A stretch of 64,000 nucleotides of DNA. It comes from Promerops cafer (Eukaryota; Chordata; Aves; Passeriformes; Nectariniidae). Location: the NCBI GenBank assembly GCA_013398275.1, contig VZSE01012296.1:186001-250000 (forward strand), in the 5' to 3' direction. The first letter of the stretch is position 1. Each line of letters opens with the position of its first letter. Below the pieces are notes generated by a model. It was not told where the DNA came from and did no database searches. It saw only the letters and a list, made by a program, of their open reading frames with translations. Positions 54,101 to 57,444 of the stretch are shown here, one piece after another. The position numbers and the translations under genes are program-made.

Positions 54101-56575
54101 GGAATTGACTAACCAAAAATACAAGCAAGTTTGGCCTTAACCATAGTGTACTATTTCAAGCAGCAGTTCTATTTTCAAAACATAGTTTGCTTTCAACCCT
54201 CCACAAAATGAGTTTATTATAAACTTGGGAATCTTCCTGGTAGATGATTCAGGTTTAGGTATTTAAAAATATACAAGGCTTCTAGAATTATATCCATAGC
54301 AAACACAGCAAAAATTTGTATCTTTTGAAGGCTAAACAATGTCAATTGATTCTTTCAGAAGTAAATCATAAAATTGTCACTGCCACACAAAACCAAACCC
54401 AGGCTTAGGTTTCAAAGACTAAACTCCAGATATACAAAATGAAGTATCCTGACTGTTAATTTAAGGCCTATCTATATGCATGAAGAATCAATACAGATGA
54501 TAGTTCACAAACAACAAACAACCATTCAGCAGCTGAGCCTGCTCTGTTTGCAGTTCTGCAGGTTAACCTAATGCCCCTTCTCATGGCCAGCAGCACAGAG
54601 TCTGCTACAGCAGCTCTGGGCCCTGCCTTGTTTGCTGTCAGCCATGTGTTAGGACCCTTTGGTCAGAAAGCCAGGTAAAAATACCTACAATTTTTGGATA
54701 ATGTTTCATCCTTAAATGCCTTGCATAGCAATAATTTAGATTTAACAGCATTTACCTTAAACACAAGATTACTTAAGCAATTATATAAAAGACCTTCCAC
54801 TTAATTGATAGAAGTACAACTGACTTACAGATACCCAATTTAAAAGGAAGAACCCTTCCAAAAACAACTAAGATGAAAAACTTTCCCTGCTGACCTTAAT
54901 TAAAAACTCCCCTGAAAGGTCAAGAGGTCTGTACATACAGGGACATCTACTATACAGATTCAATACAGAATCACTTGTGTAAGATTTTAGAATTTGTGCC
55001 TATAAATAGGTTGTGACCTTTAGAAGCAGGCAAGCACCTTGCACAGAGCACAGAAGTACCAAGGCAGCACAGACTGCTCTGATACTCATTTGTGGTGCAT
55101 GCACCTGGTAATGAAATAGCAGGAGCTGTGCAACTCACCCATGGAAACCATGGCCACCTTTGTGCTGGGACCAGGCTTGTGGGAGAAGTGAAATGGGCAC
55201 AGCTGACAGCCATAAGTACATTTTCTGTTGTGCAGAACCAGTTTATCAACTGTACTGCACCACTGTGAGTCTTCTGAACTAACAGGCAAACACACACATT
55301 TTAACAGCCACCAAGAAAGGGAAAGAATATGTTGGAAACATTTCTGCTCGTCACTCAACCTCATTTTTTGAACATTGTAATTGCACTGCAATCATAAGGA
55401 AAAGCCCTACTATAAAATCTGAGGACTCATTGGCTTTTCTTTGAGGTTCATGATGTTCAGGGATATTTATCACTCAACTTCTCCAAATTCAACAGCTGTC
55501 TACAATCACTGCCTTGAGACACCAGCATGGCAAAAATGCACAACTTGCACCTGAAAACTGAAGCTCTGTAACTAGATTTCCAAAGGACTCCTGCAAAGGA
55601 GAAGCAATTCTCAGCAATAGTAATGAAGTCCATCACTAGTAAGTTTTTCTAACAAGACAAGGTTTTTGAAATGGCTGTAAAGGTTGAGAGCTTAAACCTC
55701 AATAAACAACCTGCTTTAAGAACTACATTGTGGTAGCATTATATACAATGCAGCAGCAAAGGGCTTTGAAGTATCTGAATTTTTTGACAACTTGGGCTGT
55801 GTTAAAACCAGATCTTCAGTCCATGGTGTTTCCCAGTCTGTATTCACCTAATTAGCTCAATAGGTACAGAGACAATTACATCTGATTAACACGTAGCACC
55901 ATGGTAACTATGCTATGCACAGCATGGTGATTATTTTAGTTATTAACCAATTTCAAACATTTCTCTCTGCATATTTTGGAGGTATCCAGACATTCTTTTG
56001 TAATTCGTGTTGTCGCTTCCTTTGCTGAGGCATAAAATAAGTCTGAGCAGATTTTCTTGGAAAACATTGCCAGAAACACTGCTTTAAGCAGGTAACACCA
56101 AAAAAAAATGCTCTCCAAGCAGGAGAGCAACTTCTCTTCTTTTAGGCAAACAAGATATTTATTTGAGAAGTCAAAGTTTCACTAGAAACATCCATTGTGG
56201 GAAAACCTTTATCAGGACAAAAGGAAGAAAAACACCTCAGCTACTTTCTGTCACTTAAAAACCTGTTTGCACTAGTTTCCTTTCACTCCAGAGCCCTACA
56301 ACTTAAATTAAAAATAAAAAAATAACCAAACTCTCCAACATAAAAAATACATGAAGAAACAGGACAATGTCAAAACCCCGGTGGGTTCATGTCCATTTTC
56401 AATTCAGCCAATGAACTAAGGACAGATTCAGGAACTCACCTTGCCCTGTTTGAGCCTCTGGCACTCTCTCACGAATAACTCTACAGGCGTCGTACACGGC
56501 AGTGGATGGTTCAAACTGCATCGTCTTCACCACATTGCACTGACGGACACAGATCTTCAAGGAAAGAGCTACCAT
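1..56575 (-). CDS. TLN2: Talin-2, 5' three quarters of the coding sequence (42 exons, joined)
   Basis: Large cytoskeletal adaptor of integrin adhesions: its FERM head binds integrin beta tails and acidic membrane, and its helical rod binds vinculin and actin. The joined exons (56575-56440, 53774-53677, 53030-52901, 51641-51489, 50630-50488, then 37 more listed separately) give one unbroken frame of about 1912 codons: F0-F3 about 1-405, linker 406-484, R1 about 485-658, R2 to 789, R3 to 914, R4 to 1047, R5 to 1209, R6 to 1360, R7 to 1656 with R8 inserted at about 1463-1582, R9 to 1824, then part of R10. The family protein is about 2540 residues, so the end is missing only because the window stops. 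Talin-2 rather than talin-1 follows from K258, K274, R276 and K280 in F2 and from many paralogue-typical stretches such as KTVGELLVTICSR. No frameshift or stop was seen. Bundle limits are transferred from talin-1 and are approximate. Confidence 0.97.
1459..1560 (-). CDS. TLN2: TLN2 exon 41: R10, residues 1839-1872
   Basis: Encodes LDEGTPPDPKGTFVDYQTTV, then VKYSKAIAVTAQEM. The PPDPKGTFVDYQ stretch separates helices in the R9/R10 region. Acceptor CTTGCAG, donor GTAAGA, symmetric phase 0. The next intron, 127-1458 (1.3 kb), showed nothing notable. Confidence 0.95.
2409..2555 (-). CDS. TLN2: TLN2 exon 40: end of R9 and R10, residues 1790-1838
   Basis: Encodes ASHTHDAITEAAQLMKEAVD, then DIMVTLNEAASEVGMVGGMV and DSIAEAMTK. 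I recall AQHTHDAI in human talin-2, so residue 1791 is Ser here instead of Gln. Acceptor CTTCCAG, donor GTGAGC, symmetric phase 0. The next intron, 1561-2408 (848 bp), showed nothing notable. Confidence 0.95.
3157..3327 (-). CDS. TLN2: TLN2 exon 39: R9 autoinhibitory surface, residues 1733-1789
   Basis: Encodes VTQLASYFEPLVLAAVGVAS, then KTLNHQQQMTVLDQSKTLAE and SALQILYAAKEGGGNPK. E1772 in TLAES lines up with talin-1 E1770, which pairs with a lysine of F3 to close the autoinhibited form; the partner region in exon 9 is also intact. Acceptor TTCTTAG, donor GTAAGG, symmetric phase 0. The next intron, 2556-3156 (601 bp), showed nothing notable. Confidence 0.95.
4081..4182 (-). CDS. TLN2: TLN2 exon 38: R9, residues 1699-1732
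   Basis: Encodes ALQEQLTSVVQEIGHLIDPI, then ATAARGEAAQLGHK, matching talin-2 closely (talin-1 has ALHTQMLTAVQ). Acceptor TTCTTTTAG, donor GTATGG, symmetric phase 0. The next intron, 3328-4080 (753 bp), showed nothing notable. Confidence 0.95.
5604..5736 (-). CDS. TLN2: TLN2 exon 37: R9 start, residues 1654-1698
   Basis: Encodes DKAPGQRECDFSIDGINRCI, then RDIEQASLAAVSQSLATRDD and ISVE, the opening of R9. R9 folds onto F3 in the autoinhibited form of talin. CpG-rich. Acceptor TCTTGCAG, donor GTGAGG, phase 2 entry and phase 0 exit. The next intron, 4183-5603 (1.4 kb), showed nothing notable. Confidence 0.96.
6139..6320 (-). CDS. TLN2: TLN2 exon 36: end of R7, residues 1594-1653
   Basis: Encodes GSQAQEPILVSAKTMLESSS, then LLIKTARSLAINPKDPPTWS and VLAGHSHTVSDSIKSLITSI. 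Residue 1614 is Leu where I recall Tyr in human talin-2. Acceptor GACCACAG, donor GTATGT, phase 2. The next intron is short (5737-6138, 402 bp), with nothing seen. Confidence 0.95.
7446..7586 (-). CDS. TLN2: TLN2 exon 35: end of R8 and return to R7, residues 1547-1593
   Basis: Encodes ALDGDFSEENRNKCRIATAP, then LIEAVENLTAFASNPEFVSI and PAQISTE. It finishes R8 and re-enters the last helix of R7. Acceptor TTTCCAG, donor GTAAGG, symmetric phase 0. The next intron, 6321-7445 (1.1 kb), showed nothing notable. Confidence 0.95.
8693..8854 (-). CDS. TLN2: TLN2 exon 34: R8, residues 1493-1546
   Basis: Encodes VLSAATIVAKHTSALCNACR, then IASSKTANPVAKRHFVQSAK and EVANSTANLVKTIK, the heart of R8. In talin-1 this bundle binds vinculin and LD-motif proteins such as RIAM and DLC1; its basic face is kept here (K1546 matches K1544). 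Acceptor TTGCAG, donor GTACAA (weak). The next intron, 7587-8692 (1.1 kb), showed nothing notable. Confidence 0.96.
9031..9174 (-). CDS. TLN2: TLN2 exon 33: R7/R8, residues 1445-1492
   Basis: Encodes AAYLVGISDPNSQAGQQGLV, then DPIQFARANQAIQMACQNLV and DPASSPSQ. It crosses from the fourth helix region of R7 into R8, the four-helix bundle inserted in a loop of R7. CpG-rich. Acceptor TTCTAG, donor GTGACT (weak). Only 176 bp (8855-9030) separate it from exon 34. Confidence 0.95.
10426..10548 (-). CDS. TLN2: TLN2 exon 32: R7 with the KANK-binding glycine, residues 1404-1444
   Basis: Encodes VLGESMAGISQNAKTGDLLV, then FGECVGVASKALCGLTEAAA. G1406 lines up with talin-1 G1404, whose change to Leu blocks KANK binding to R7. 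The acceptor is TTTCTGAG, in an AT-rich context. Donor GTAAGA, symmetric phase 0. The next intron, 9175-10425 (1.25 kb), showed nothing notable. Confidence 0.95.
11685..11774 (-). CDS. TLN2: TLN2 exon 31: R7, residues 1374-1403
   Basis: A 90 nt symmetric exon encoding TVKGMLDNPNEPVSDLSYF, then DCIEGVMENSK. Residue 1396 is Gly where I recall Ser in human talin-2. Acceptor TATTTCAG, donor GTAATT. The next intron, 10549-11684 (1.14 kb), showed nothing notable. Confidence 0.95.
11775..14622 (-). other. TLN2: TLN2 intron between exons 30 and 31 (2.8 kb)
   Basis: The longest intron in the rod part. It includes a stop-poor stretch on the plus strand at 13349-13869 with two overlapping frames (82 and 143 codons) rich in Leu, Pro and Ser. 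Neither shows a domain, and they are probably chance. No repeat family was recognised. Confidence 0.55.
14623..14716 (-). CDS. TLN2: TLN2 exon 30: R6/R7 junction, residues 1342-1373
   Basis: Encodes AVTESINQLITLCTQQAPGQ, then KECDNALRELE, ending R6 and entering R7. It is nearly identical in both vertebrate talins. Acceptor TCCCCAG; the donor GTATTA is the weakest fully internal one (no G at +5), and the frame stays open for several codons past it, so the boundary rests on the next exon resuming at TVKGMLDNP. Confidence 0.92.
14717..17453 (-). other. TLN2: TLN2 intron between exons 29 and 30 (2.7 kb)
   Basis: Contains the LTR-related fragment at 14834-14900 and a short CA run at 16594-16614. 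The rest is AT-rich with nothing recognised. Confidence 0.6.
14834..14900 (+). repeat. LTR-related fragment in intron 29-30
   Basis: Direct comparison within the window: GGCTGAGCCCAGCAGCCAAA and the text that follows (CTGGTGGCACCTGTGGGAAA, then ACACTGGTGACAAAGGACAG) match 36486-36549 of the LTR with about 8 differences in 64 positions. The flanks do not align, so this is a fragment of the same repeat family in the same orientation. It produces the peptide CHQFGC in shadow frames of both copies. Confidence 0.6.
17454..17593 (-). CDS. TLN2: TLN2 exon 29: R6, residues 1296-1341
   Basis: Encodes TKEDQIQVIGNLKSISMASS, then KLLLAAKSLSVDPGAPNAK and NLLAAAA, continuing R6. Residue 1309 is Ser where I recall Asn in human talin-2. 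Acceptor CTCTCCAG, donor GTAAGG, phase 2, so Arg1342 is split with exon 30. Confidence 0.95.
17594..19639 (-). other. TLN2: TLN2 intron between exons 28 and 29 (2.0 kb)
   Basis: AT-rich, with no recognised repeat family or exon. The 128-codon plus-strand frame at 17666-18052 has no family resemblance. Confidence 0.55.
19640..19837 (-). CDS. TLN2: TLN2 exon 28: R6, residues 1230-1295
   Basis: Encodes LPPSSKSFQEAQSELNQAAA, then DLNQSAGEVVHATRGQSGEL and FSDDFDEFLDAGIEMAGQAQ, helices of the five-helix bundle R6. Acceptor CTTACAG, donor GTAAGT, symmetric phase 0. Confidence 0.96.
20697..20816 (-). CDS. TLN2: TLN2 exon 27: end of R5 and start of R6, residues 1190-1229
   Basis: Encodes VAKAVSHSLNNCVNCLPGQ, then KDVDVALKSIGESSKKLLVD. 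CLPGQKDVD is the recurring talin helix-turn motif (compare APGQKECD in exon 30 and APGQRECD in exon 37). Acceptor TTGTAG, donor GTAAGA, symmetric phase 0. The next intron, 19838-20696 (859 bp), is AT-rich with nothing recognised. Confidence 0.95.
21463..21671 (-). CDS. TLN2: TLN2 exon 26: R5, residues 1120-1189
   Basis: Encodes GVAARETAQALKTLAQAARG, then VAASTTDPAAAHAMLDSARD, VMEGSAMLIQEAKQALAAPG and a helix end QQRLAQ. CpG-rich and highly conserved. Acceptor CCATAG, donor GTAAGC, phase 1 entry and phase 0 exit. The next intron, 20817-21462 (646 bp), showed nothing notable. Confidence 0.96.
22595..22631. repeat. 16 bp direct duplication
   Basis: TTTCTAACAGAAATAA occurs at 22595-22610 and again, identical, at 22616-22631, with TTTAA between. 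It is a small tandem duplication in the intron between exons 25 and 26. Confidence 0.85.
23267..23369 (-). CDS. TLN2: TLN2 exon 25: R5, residues 1086-1119
   Basis: Encodes LEKCTQDLGSTSKAVGSSMA, then QLLTCAAQGNEHYT, a helix of R5. Acceptor TTTTTTCAG, donor GTACTG (weak at +5), phase 1. The next intron, 21672-23266 (1.6 kb), contains a 16 bp direct duplication at 22595-22631. Confidence 0.94.
23983..24111 (-). CDS. TLN2: TLN2 exon 24: R5, residues 1043-1085
   Basis: Encodes AHEACGPMEIDSALNTVQTL, then KNELQDAKMAAVDGQLKPL and PGET, the start of R5. Acceptor CTGAATAG has a poor pyrimidine tract; donor GTAATT lacks G at +5. Both are supported by exact continuation of the family sequence into exon 25. 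Symmetric phase 0. The next intron, 23370-23982 (613 bp), showed nothing notable. Confidence 0.93.
25063..25197 (-). CDS. TLN2: TLN2 exon 23: R4, residues 998-1042
   Basis: Encodes PGSKMVASAKAAVPTVTDQ, then AAAMQLSQCAKNLATSLAEL and RTASQK, the last helices of R4. Acceptor TGAACAG, donor GTAGGT, symmetric phase 0. The next intron, 24112-25062 (951 bp), is somewhat GC-richer than most, with no recognised element. Confidence 0.95.
26514..26627 (-). CDS. TLN2: TLN2 exon 22: R4, residues 960-997
   Basis: Encodes NVADHIPQLVQGVRGSQAQA, then EDLSAQLALINSSQNFLQ. SSQNFLQ followed by PGSKMV in exon 23 is the talin-2 form. The first residue is Asn where mammals have Ala as I recall; this depends on the acceptor CATTTTAG chosen, which is the only good one. 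Donor GTGAAG, symmetric phase 0. The next intron, 25198-26513 (1.3 kb), showed nothing notable. Confidence 0.94.
26999..27023. repeat. A-rich simple repeat
   Basis: A run of 12 A, then TATAT, then 8 A. It lies in the intron between exons 21 and 22 and is likely variable in length between individuals. Confidence 0.85.
28442..28555 (-). CDS. TLN2: TLN2 exon 21: R4, residues 922-959
   Basis: Encodes IAAKQAAAAATQTIAASQNA, then AVSNKNTAAHQQLVQSCK, beginning R4 within the ABD2 actin-binding segment (R4-R8). Residue 922 is Ile where I recall Val in mammals. Acceptor CTCCAAAG, donor GTAAAC, symmetric phase 0. The next intron, 26628-28441 (1.8 kb), has an A-rich simple repeat near 27000 and nothing else recognised. 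Confidence 0.95.
29976..30104 (-). CDS. TLN2: TLN2 exon 20: end of R3, residues 879-921
   Basis: Encodes GAAANPENEDQQQRLREAAE, then GLRVATNAAAQNAIKKKI and VNRLE, ending R3. Acceptor TTGTGCAG. The donor reads GAG/GTTGGA, with T at +3, one of the weaker donors here. The frame stays open past it for a few codons, but the next exon resumes the family sequence exactly. The next intron, 28556-29975 (1.42 kb), showed nothing notable. Confidence 0.93.
31192..31358 (-). CDS. TLN2: TLN2 exon 19: R3, residues 823-878
   Basis: Encodes EMVRQARVLAQATSDLVNAM, then RSDAEAEIDMENSKKLLAAA and KLLADSTARMVEAAK. Buried threonines typical of R3 (ATSD, DSTA) are kept; in talin-1 these destabilise the bundle so that force exposes its vinculin sites. 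Acceptor TCCGCAG; the donor GTACCA is weak. The next intron, 30105-31191 (1.09 kb), contains a 161-codon minus-strand frame (30299-30784) that matches nothing I know. Confidence 0.95.
31486..31508. repeat. Short CA/TA repeat
   Basis: ACACATATATATACATATAT, a short interrupted TA tract in the intron between exons 18 and 19. Confidence 0.7.
32267..32561 (-). CDS. TLN2: TLN2 exon 18: R2 and R3, residues 725-822
   Basis: The largest coding exon here (295 nt). It encodes VVSPTISSPVCQEQLIEAGK, then a helix with SVENCVRACQAATDDSELLK, a run to LLQHVRQFASRGEPIGR, and ATDTIMCVTESIFSSMGDAG. The later part enters R3, the least stable, first-unfolding bundle in talin-1. It is rich in GC and CpG. Because this base composition has few stops on the opposite strand, a 153-codon plus-strand frame shadows it. 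Acceptor ATGCAG, donor GTAAGT, phase 1. The next intron, 31359-32266 (908 bp), showed only a short TA-rich tract. Confidence 0.96.
32692..32859 (-). CDS. TLN2: TLN2 exon 17: R2, residues 669-724
   Basis: Encodes DVLMSLAKAVANAAAMLVLK, then AKNVAQVAEDTVLQNR and an alanine-rich helix ending SQLVACAK. R2 pairs with R3, and in talin-1 the R2-R3 block binds RIAM when folded. Acceptor TTACCAG, donor GTGAGG, symmetric phase 0. Only 130 bp (32562-32691) separate it from exon 18, the shortest intron in the window. Confidence 0.95.
33936..34034 (-). CDS. TLN2: TLN2 exon 16: R1/R2 junction, residues 636-668
   Basis: Encodes PRQTVLTAAGSIGQASGEL, then LRQIGENETDERFQ. It spans the end of R1 and the start of the four-helix bundle R2. 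Acceptor CTTCCAG, donor GTAATG, symmetric phase 0. The next intron, 32860-33935 (1.08 kb), is AT-rich with nothing recognised. Confidence 0.95.
34177..34385 (-). CDS. TLN2: TLN2 exon 15: R1 with VBS1, residues 566-635
   Basis: Encodes DPVDTDYTAVGCAITTISS, then NLTEMSKGVKLLAALMDDE and the amphipathic helix EDLLKAARTLASAVSDLLKA. That last helix (about 608-631) matches the first vinculin-binding site of talin-1, with the buried Leu, Ala and Val positions kept. Acceptor CTGCAG, donor GTGAGT, phase 0. The next intron is only 142 bp (34035-34176). Confidence 0.96.
35070..35178 (-). CDS. TLN2: TLN2 exon 14: R1, residues 530-565
   Basis: Encodes ASRVWVQNKVDESKHEIHSQ, then VDAITAGTASVVNLTA. RVWVQNKVDE is the talin-2 form (talin-1 has KAWRKNKMDE). 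Acceptor CTCTTCAG, donor GTAAAT, phase 1 exit. The next intron, 34386-35069 (684 bp), showed nothing notable. Confidence 0.95.
35817..35930 (-). CDS. TLN2: TLN2 exon 13: R1, residues 492-529
   Basis: Encodes TSAQQALMGTINTSMHAVQ, then QAQADLSEVDNLPPLGQDM, a helix of the five-helix bundle R1. Acceptor CTTGCAG, donor GTGAGT; both ends are phase 0, so the exon is symmetric. The next intron, 35179-35816 (638 bp), showed nothing notable. Confidence 0.95.
35931..37783 (-). other. TLN2: TLN2 intron between exons 12 and 13 (1.85 kb)
   Basis: Roughly half of this intron is the antisense solo LTR at about 36380-37314. The remaining flanks, 35931-36379 and 37315-37783, show no other element. Confidence 0.65.
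36380..37314 (+). mobile_element. Solo LTR of an ERV-L-like endogenous retrovirus (passerine type)
   Basis: About 930 bp starting TGTATTGGGTGTCTGTGGCA and followed by TTTTGGCTGCAGGGGTGGCC. Its middle has repeated CTGCAGCCCA and GGAGCAGG blocks. It has AATAAA at 37113-37118, TTTTGCCCACGAACATAATT-like text with GATCTCTCTGTC, and ends near GGGCAGGCATCTGGCAAACA followed by GCCAAGGTCAATTCATTACA. This order matches, from memory, an abundant songbird ERV-L LTR family. No gag, pol or env remains nearby, so it is a solo LTR. It sits in intron 12, antisense to TLN2. Scattered substitutions relative to the remembered consensus, and no clear target-site duplication, suggest an old insertion. Confidence 0.7.
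37784..37964 (-). CDS. TLN2: TLN2 exon 12: linker with calpain site, start of R1, residues 431-491
   Basis: Encodes KPTILQQQFNRTGKVEHGS, then a proline- and glutamine-rich linker ending QMHRGHMPPL at the start of R1. Calpain-2 cuts talin-1 between Q433 and Q434 (VLQQ/Q); the equivalent Q436-Q437-Q438 is present. Residue 470 is Ile where I recall Ser in human talin-2. The exon is clearly richer in CpG than its flanks. Acceptor CCCCAG, donor GTGAGA, phase 0. Intron 12 holds the LTR at about 36380-37314. Confidence 0.95.
39568..39644 (-). CDS. TLN2: TLN2 exon 11: linker, residues 406-430
   Basis: Starts the flexible head-rod linker with KQSKDRFGLEGDEE, then STMLEESVSPKK. S428 in the SP motif lines up with talin-1 S425, a reported Cdk5 site that protects talin head from turnover; whether this is used in talin-2 is inference. 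Acceptor CCCTCCAG, donor GTGAGT, phase 2. The next intron, 37965-39567 (1.6 kb), is AT-rich with no recognised element. Confidence 0.94.
40048..40149 (-). CDS. TLN2: TLN2 exon 10: end of F3, residues 372-405
   Basis: Encodes DFGEYQESYYSVQTTEGEQ, then ISQLIAGYIDIILKK, the last strand and C-terminal helix of the PTB fold. The NPxY-type ligand lies against this region in talins. Acceptor TTCTTCAG, donor GTACAG, phase 0. The next intron is short (39645-40047, 403 bp), with nothing seen. Confidence 0.95.
41034..41189 (-). CDS. TLN2: TLN2 exon 9: F3 integrin-binding surface, residues 320-371
   Basis: Carries the core of F3: EKMKGKNKLVPRLLGVTKD, then RVDEKTKEVLQEWPLT and KRWAASPKSFTL. R361 and W362 correspond to talin-1 R358 and W359, which contact the integrin beta NPxY region. 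L328 corresponds to L325 of the membrane-proximal activation loop, and M322 to M319 in the interface with R9. All are intact. Acceptor TTATAG, donor GTAATC, phase 0. The next intron, 40150-41033 (884 bp), showed nothing notable. Confidence 0.97.
41536..41640 (-). CDS. TLN2: TLN2 exon 8: end of F2 and start of F3, residues 285-319
   Basis: Encodes EHKNCGEMTEIEAKVKYVK and LARSLRTYGVSFFLVK. The PTB-like F3 begins near residue 312. Residue 293 is Thr where human talin-2 has Ser as I recall it. The middle of the exon is CpG-rich. Acceptor CTTACAG, donor GTAACG, phase 0. Only 346 bp (41190-41535) separate it from exon 9, with no feature seen. Confidence 0.95.
41641..43767 (-). other. TLN2: TLN2 intron between exons 7 and 8 (2.1 kb)
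   Basis: Contains a GC-richer patch at about 42440-42760 with a 143-codon plus-strand frame (42412-42843) of low-complexity Ser/Pro/Gln composition. It has no known domain and no splice context that would make it part of TLN2. The remainder is AT-rich with nothing recognised. Confidence 0.55.
43768..43831 (-). CDS. TLN2: TLN2 exon 7: F2 basic patch, residues 263-284
   Basis: A short 64 nt exon encoding LKEFLPKEYTKQRGAEKRIFQ after Asp263. K274, R276 and K280 match the numbered basic membrane-orientation patch of talin-2, so the protein numbering is in register with the family. The acceptor CCCCTAG has a strong pyrimidine tract; donor GTAATT is weak at +5. Leaves in phase 0. Confidence 0.94.
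43832..48908 (-). other. TLN2: TLN2 intron between exons 6 and 7 (5.1 kb, longest internal)
   Basis: Mostly AT-rich unique-looking sequence with A/T homopolymer runs. A T/G-rich stretch at 44890-44985 includes the inverted pair TTTTGTGTT/AACACAAAA (44960-44968 and 44973-44981). I found no exon, RNA gene or recognisable repeat family. Talin-2 residues 262 and 263 join directly across it, so no coding exon is missing. Confidence 0.6.
48909..49036 (-). CDS. TLN2: TLN2 exon 6: F2, residues 221-262
   Basis: Encodes ARDDILNGSHPVSFEKACEF, then GGFQAQIQFGPHVEHKHKPGFL. K258 is the first residue of the membrane-orientation patch described for talin-2 F2. The acceptor is CTCCAG and the donor GTAAAC; read past that donor, the frame meets TAA at once, which fixes the boundary. 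Leaves in phase 2, completing Asp263 with exon 7 across a 5.1 kb intron. Confidence 0.94.
49302..49375. repeat. Degenerate TG/CA and TA dinucleotide tract
   Basis: Mixed TGTGTATG, ACACACATATATA and GCATGTGTGTGCAAATGCAC blocks that are partly self-complementary, in the intron between exons 5 and 6. It looks like a decayed microsatellite. Confidence 0.7.
50488..50630 (-). CDS. TLN2: TLN2 exon 5: end of F1 and start of F2, residues 173-220
   Basis: Reads LNWLDHSRTFREQGVDENE, then LLLRRKFFYSDQNVD and DPVQLNLLYVQ, nearly invariant in vertebrate talins. The F1/F2 boundary falls near residue 205. Acceptor GTTGCAG; the donor GTACTG lacks the usual G at +5. Leaves in phase 0. The next intron, 49037-50487 (1.45 kb), contains a degenerate TG/CA and TA-rich tract near 49300 and nothing else I recognised. 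Confidence 0.95.
51489..51641 (-). CDS. TLN2: TLN2 exon 4: F1 with its basic loop, residues 122-172
   Basis: Encodes ITNYEEYSLIQ, then the long lysine- and arginine-rich insertion of F1 (about residues 137-170, with TLKKDRTLLRDERKMEKLK). In talins this flexible loop turns helical on acidic lipid and aids integrin activation. Enters and leaves in phase 1 (acceptor TTTCAG, donor GTGAGT). The next intron, 50631-51488 (858 bp), held nothing notable. Confidence 0.96.
52901..53030 (-). CDS. TLN2: TLN2 exon 3: end of F0 and start of F1, residues 79-121
   Basis: The basic KKKQRPQK stretch marks the F0/F1 junction, followed by the first F1 strands and helix (MLDGSVKTVMVDDSK, then KTVGELLVTICSR). This text is diagnostic for talin-2, because talin-1 reads TVTDMLMTICAR here. 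Acceptor TCCTAG, donor GTAAGG, phase 1 exit. The next intron, 51642-52900 (1.26 kb), is AT-rich and held nothing I recognised. Confidence 0.96.
53677..53774 (-). CDS. TLN2: TLN2 exon 2: F0 residues 46-78
   Basis: Encodes the middle of F0, with the talin hallmark KGIWLEAGRTLDYYMLRNG. It enters in phase 1 after a TTCCACAG acceptor and leaves in phase 0 at donor GTATGG. F0 packs against F1 and in the family contributes to Rap1 binding. The following 646 bp intron (53031-53676) showed nothing recognisable. Confidence 0.95.
53775..56439 (-). other. TLN2: TLN2 intron between exons 1 and 2 (2.7 kb)
   Basis: AT-rich sequence without a recognised transposon. A CTATAAATAG decamer at 55000-55009 fits the MEF2 consensus, but such matches are expected by chance several times in a window this size. 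Short frames at 54971-55391 on the minus strand overlap each other in different frames and show no family resemblance. Confidence 0.6.
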
Positions 56576-56610
56576 GGTGCCTGGTCACTTGCAAGTTCCT
56601 ACTAAAGTAC
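56440..56610 (-). CDS. TLN2: TLN2 exon 1 (coding): start codon, F0 residues 1-45
   Basis: The coding part is 56440-56575; 56576-56610 is 5' UTR after a CTTTTTCAG acceptor. The ATG lies in a strong Kozak context (A at -3, G at +4), and an in-frame TGA 9 nt upstream fixes the start. The protein begins MVALSLKICVRQCNVVK, the talin-2 form; talin-1 is two to three residues shorter here. This is the first half of the ubiquitin-like F0 domain. Phase 1 donor GTGAGT. The next intron, 53775-56439 (2.7 kb), is described separately. Confidence 0.96.
56576..56610 (-). other. TLN2: TLN2 5' UTR segment and translation start context
   Basis: These 35 nt lie between a good acceptor (CTGCTTTTTCAG on the minus strand) and the ATG. 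They contain an in-frame TGA 9 nt before the start, so translation cannot begin further upstream in this frame. The sequence around the start, GGCACCATGG, is a near-ideal Kozak site. At least one non-coding upstream exon is implied, and it is not in this window. Confidence 0.85.
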
Positions 56611-57444
56611 CTGAAAAAGCAGTAATGGCATTGTTGCTTACAGTTTTCCATTTAATGCTTTAATATACTCAGCTTTTCATTAAGTAAATTAAACTGGTTC
56701 TGTAGAATTACACTTATTCAAATGCACTCCTGTATAAAGTCTCATAAGTATCATCAAGCTAGAAACTAGCCAAAACATGTACTTTTCTTGGTATAATGGG
56801 AATTCATTTTTCAAAAGCCTGTGTACACATACTAAACGTTCATACTTTCTTTGAGGTAGGTTGAAATGGTGCATAAAAAACCAACACACTTATTGGGTAT
56901 ATTGGCAACATATTTACTGTTGACAGAAAATTATTTTTCTCTCACCATACATTTTTATTAGATTATCTACTAGCTAGTAACCAACAGTTTAAAATAACTA
57001 CTTCATCAAAAGCAGGATTTTCTTAGCACATAACTACTCTTACCTAAAGATTCTGAAGTGTGCAATATAGTGTTATGGTTTTTCTCAAGTCTCCACATAG
57101 ACCTGCTAGATGGTTTTAGCCCATTGCACAGCTACATAGAGCTTCAAGAATGAGTTATTTCTCATTTCAGCTATATTTCAGAAACTACACCAAATGTGAT
57201 AGCATATTTTTTTTTACAGAAACAGGAAGCTACAGATGCTTTTTGTATTGTTTCATTTTGTAGATAGTCTGGATTTTGTCTCCAGTGTCTCTGTTTGCTG
57301 TTTTAACAGTCCAAACCACTCTTCCATCACTAGACTTTCCACAATCATCTCCAAGAACTCTTCAGAACTTAAATCCTTTCTTCATAAATACAGAGTGCAC
57401 TAGAATCCCCAGATAATTTCTGCATAAATTCATGTGTGTGTTTT

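Noticed and set aside
55000..55009. A MEF2-type CTATAAATAG site that might make a muscle enhancer
   Set aside because: A 10 bp degenerate motif is expected several times by chance in 64 kb, and no neighbouring E-box cluster or other support was evident.
1..56575. Assignment to the paralogue TLN1
   Set aside because: Many stretches follow talin-2 instead: the extra residues after MVALSLKI, KTVGELLVTICSR, the RVWVQNKVDE helix, SSQNFLQPGSKMV and ALQEQLTSVVQ.
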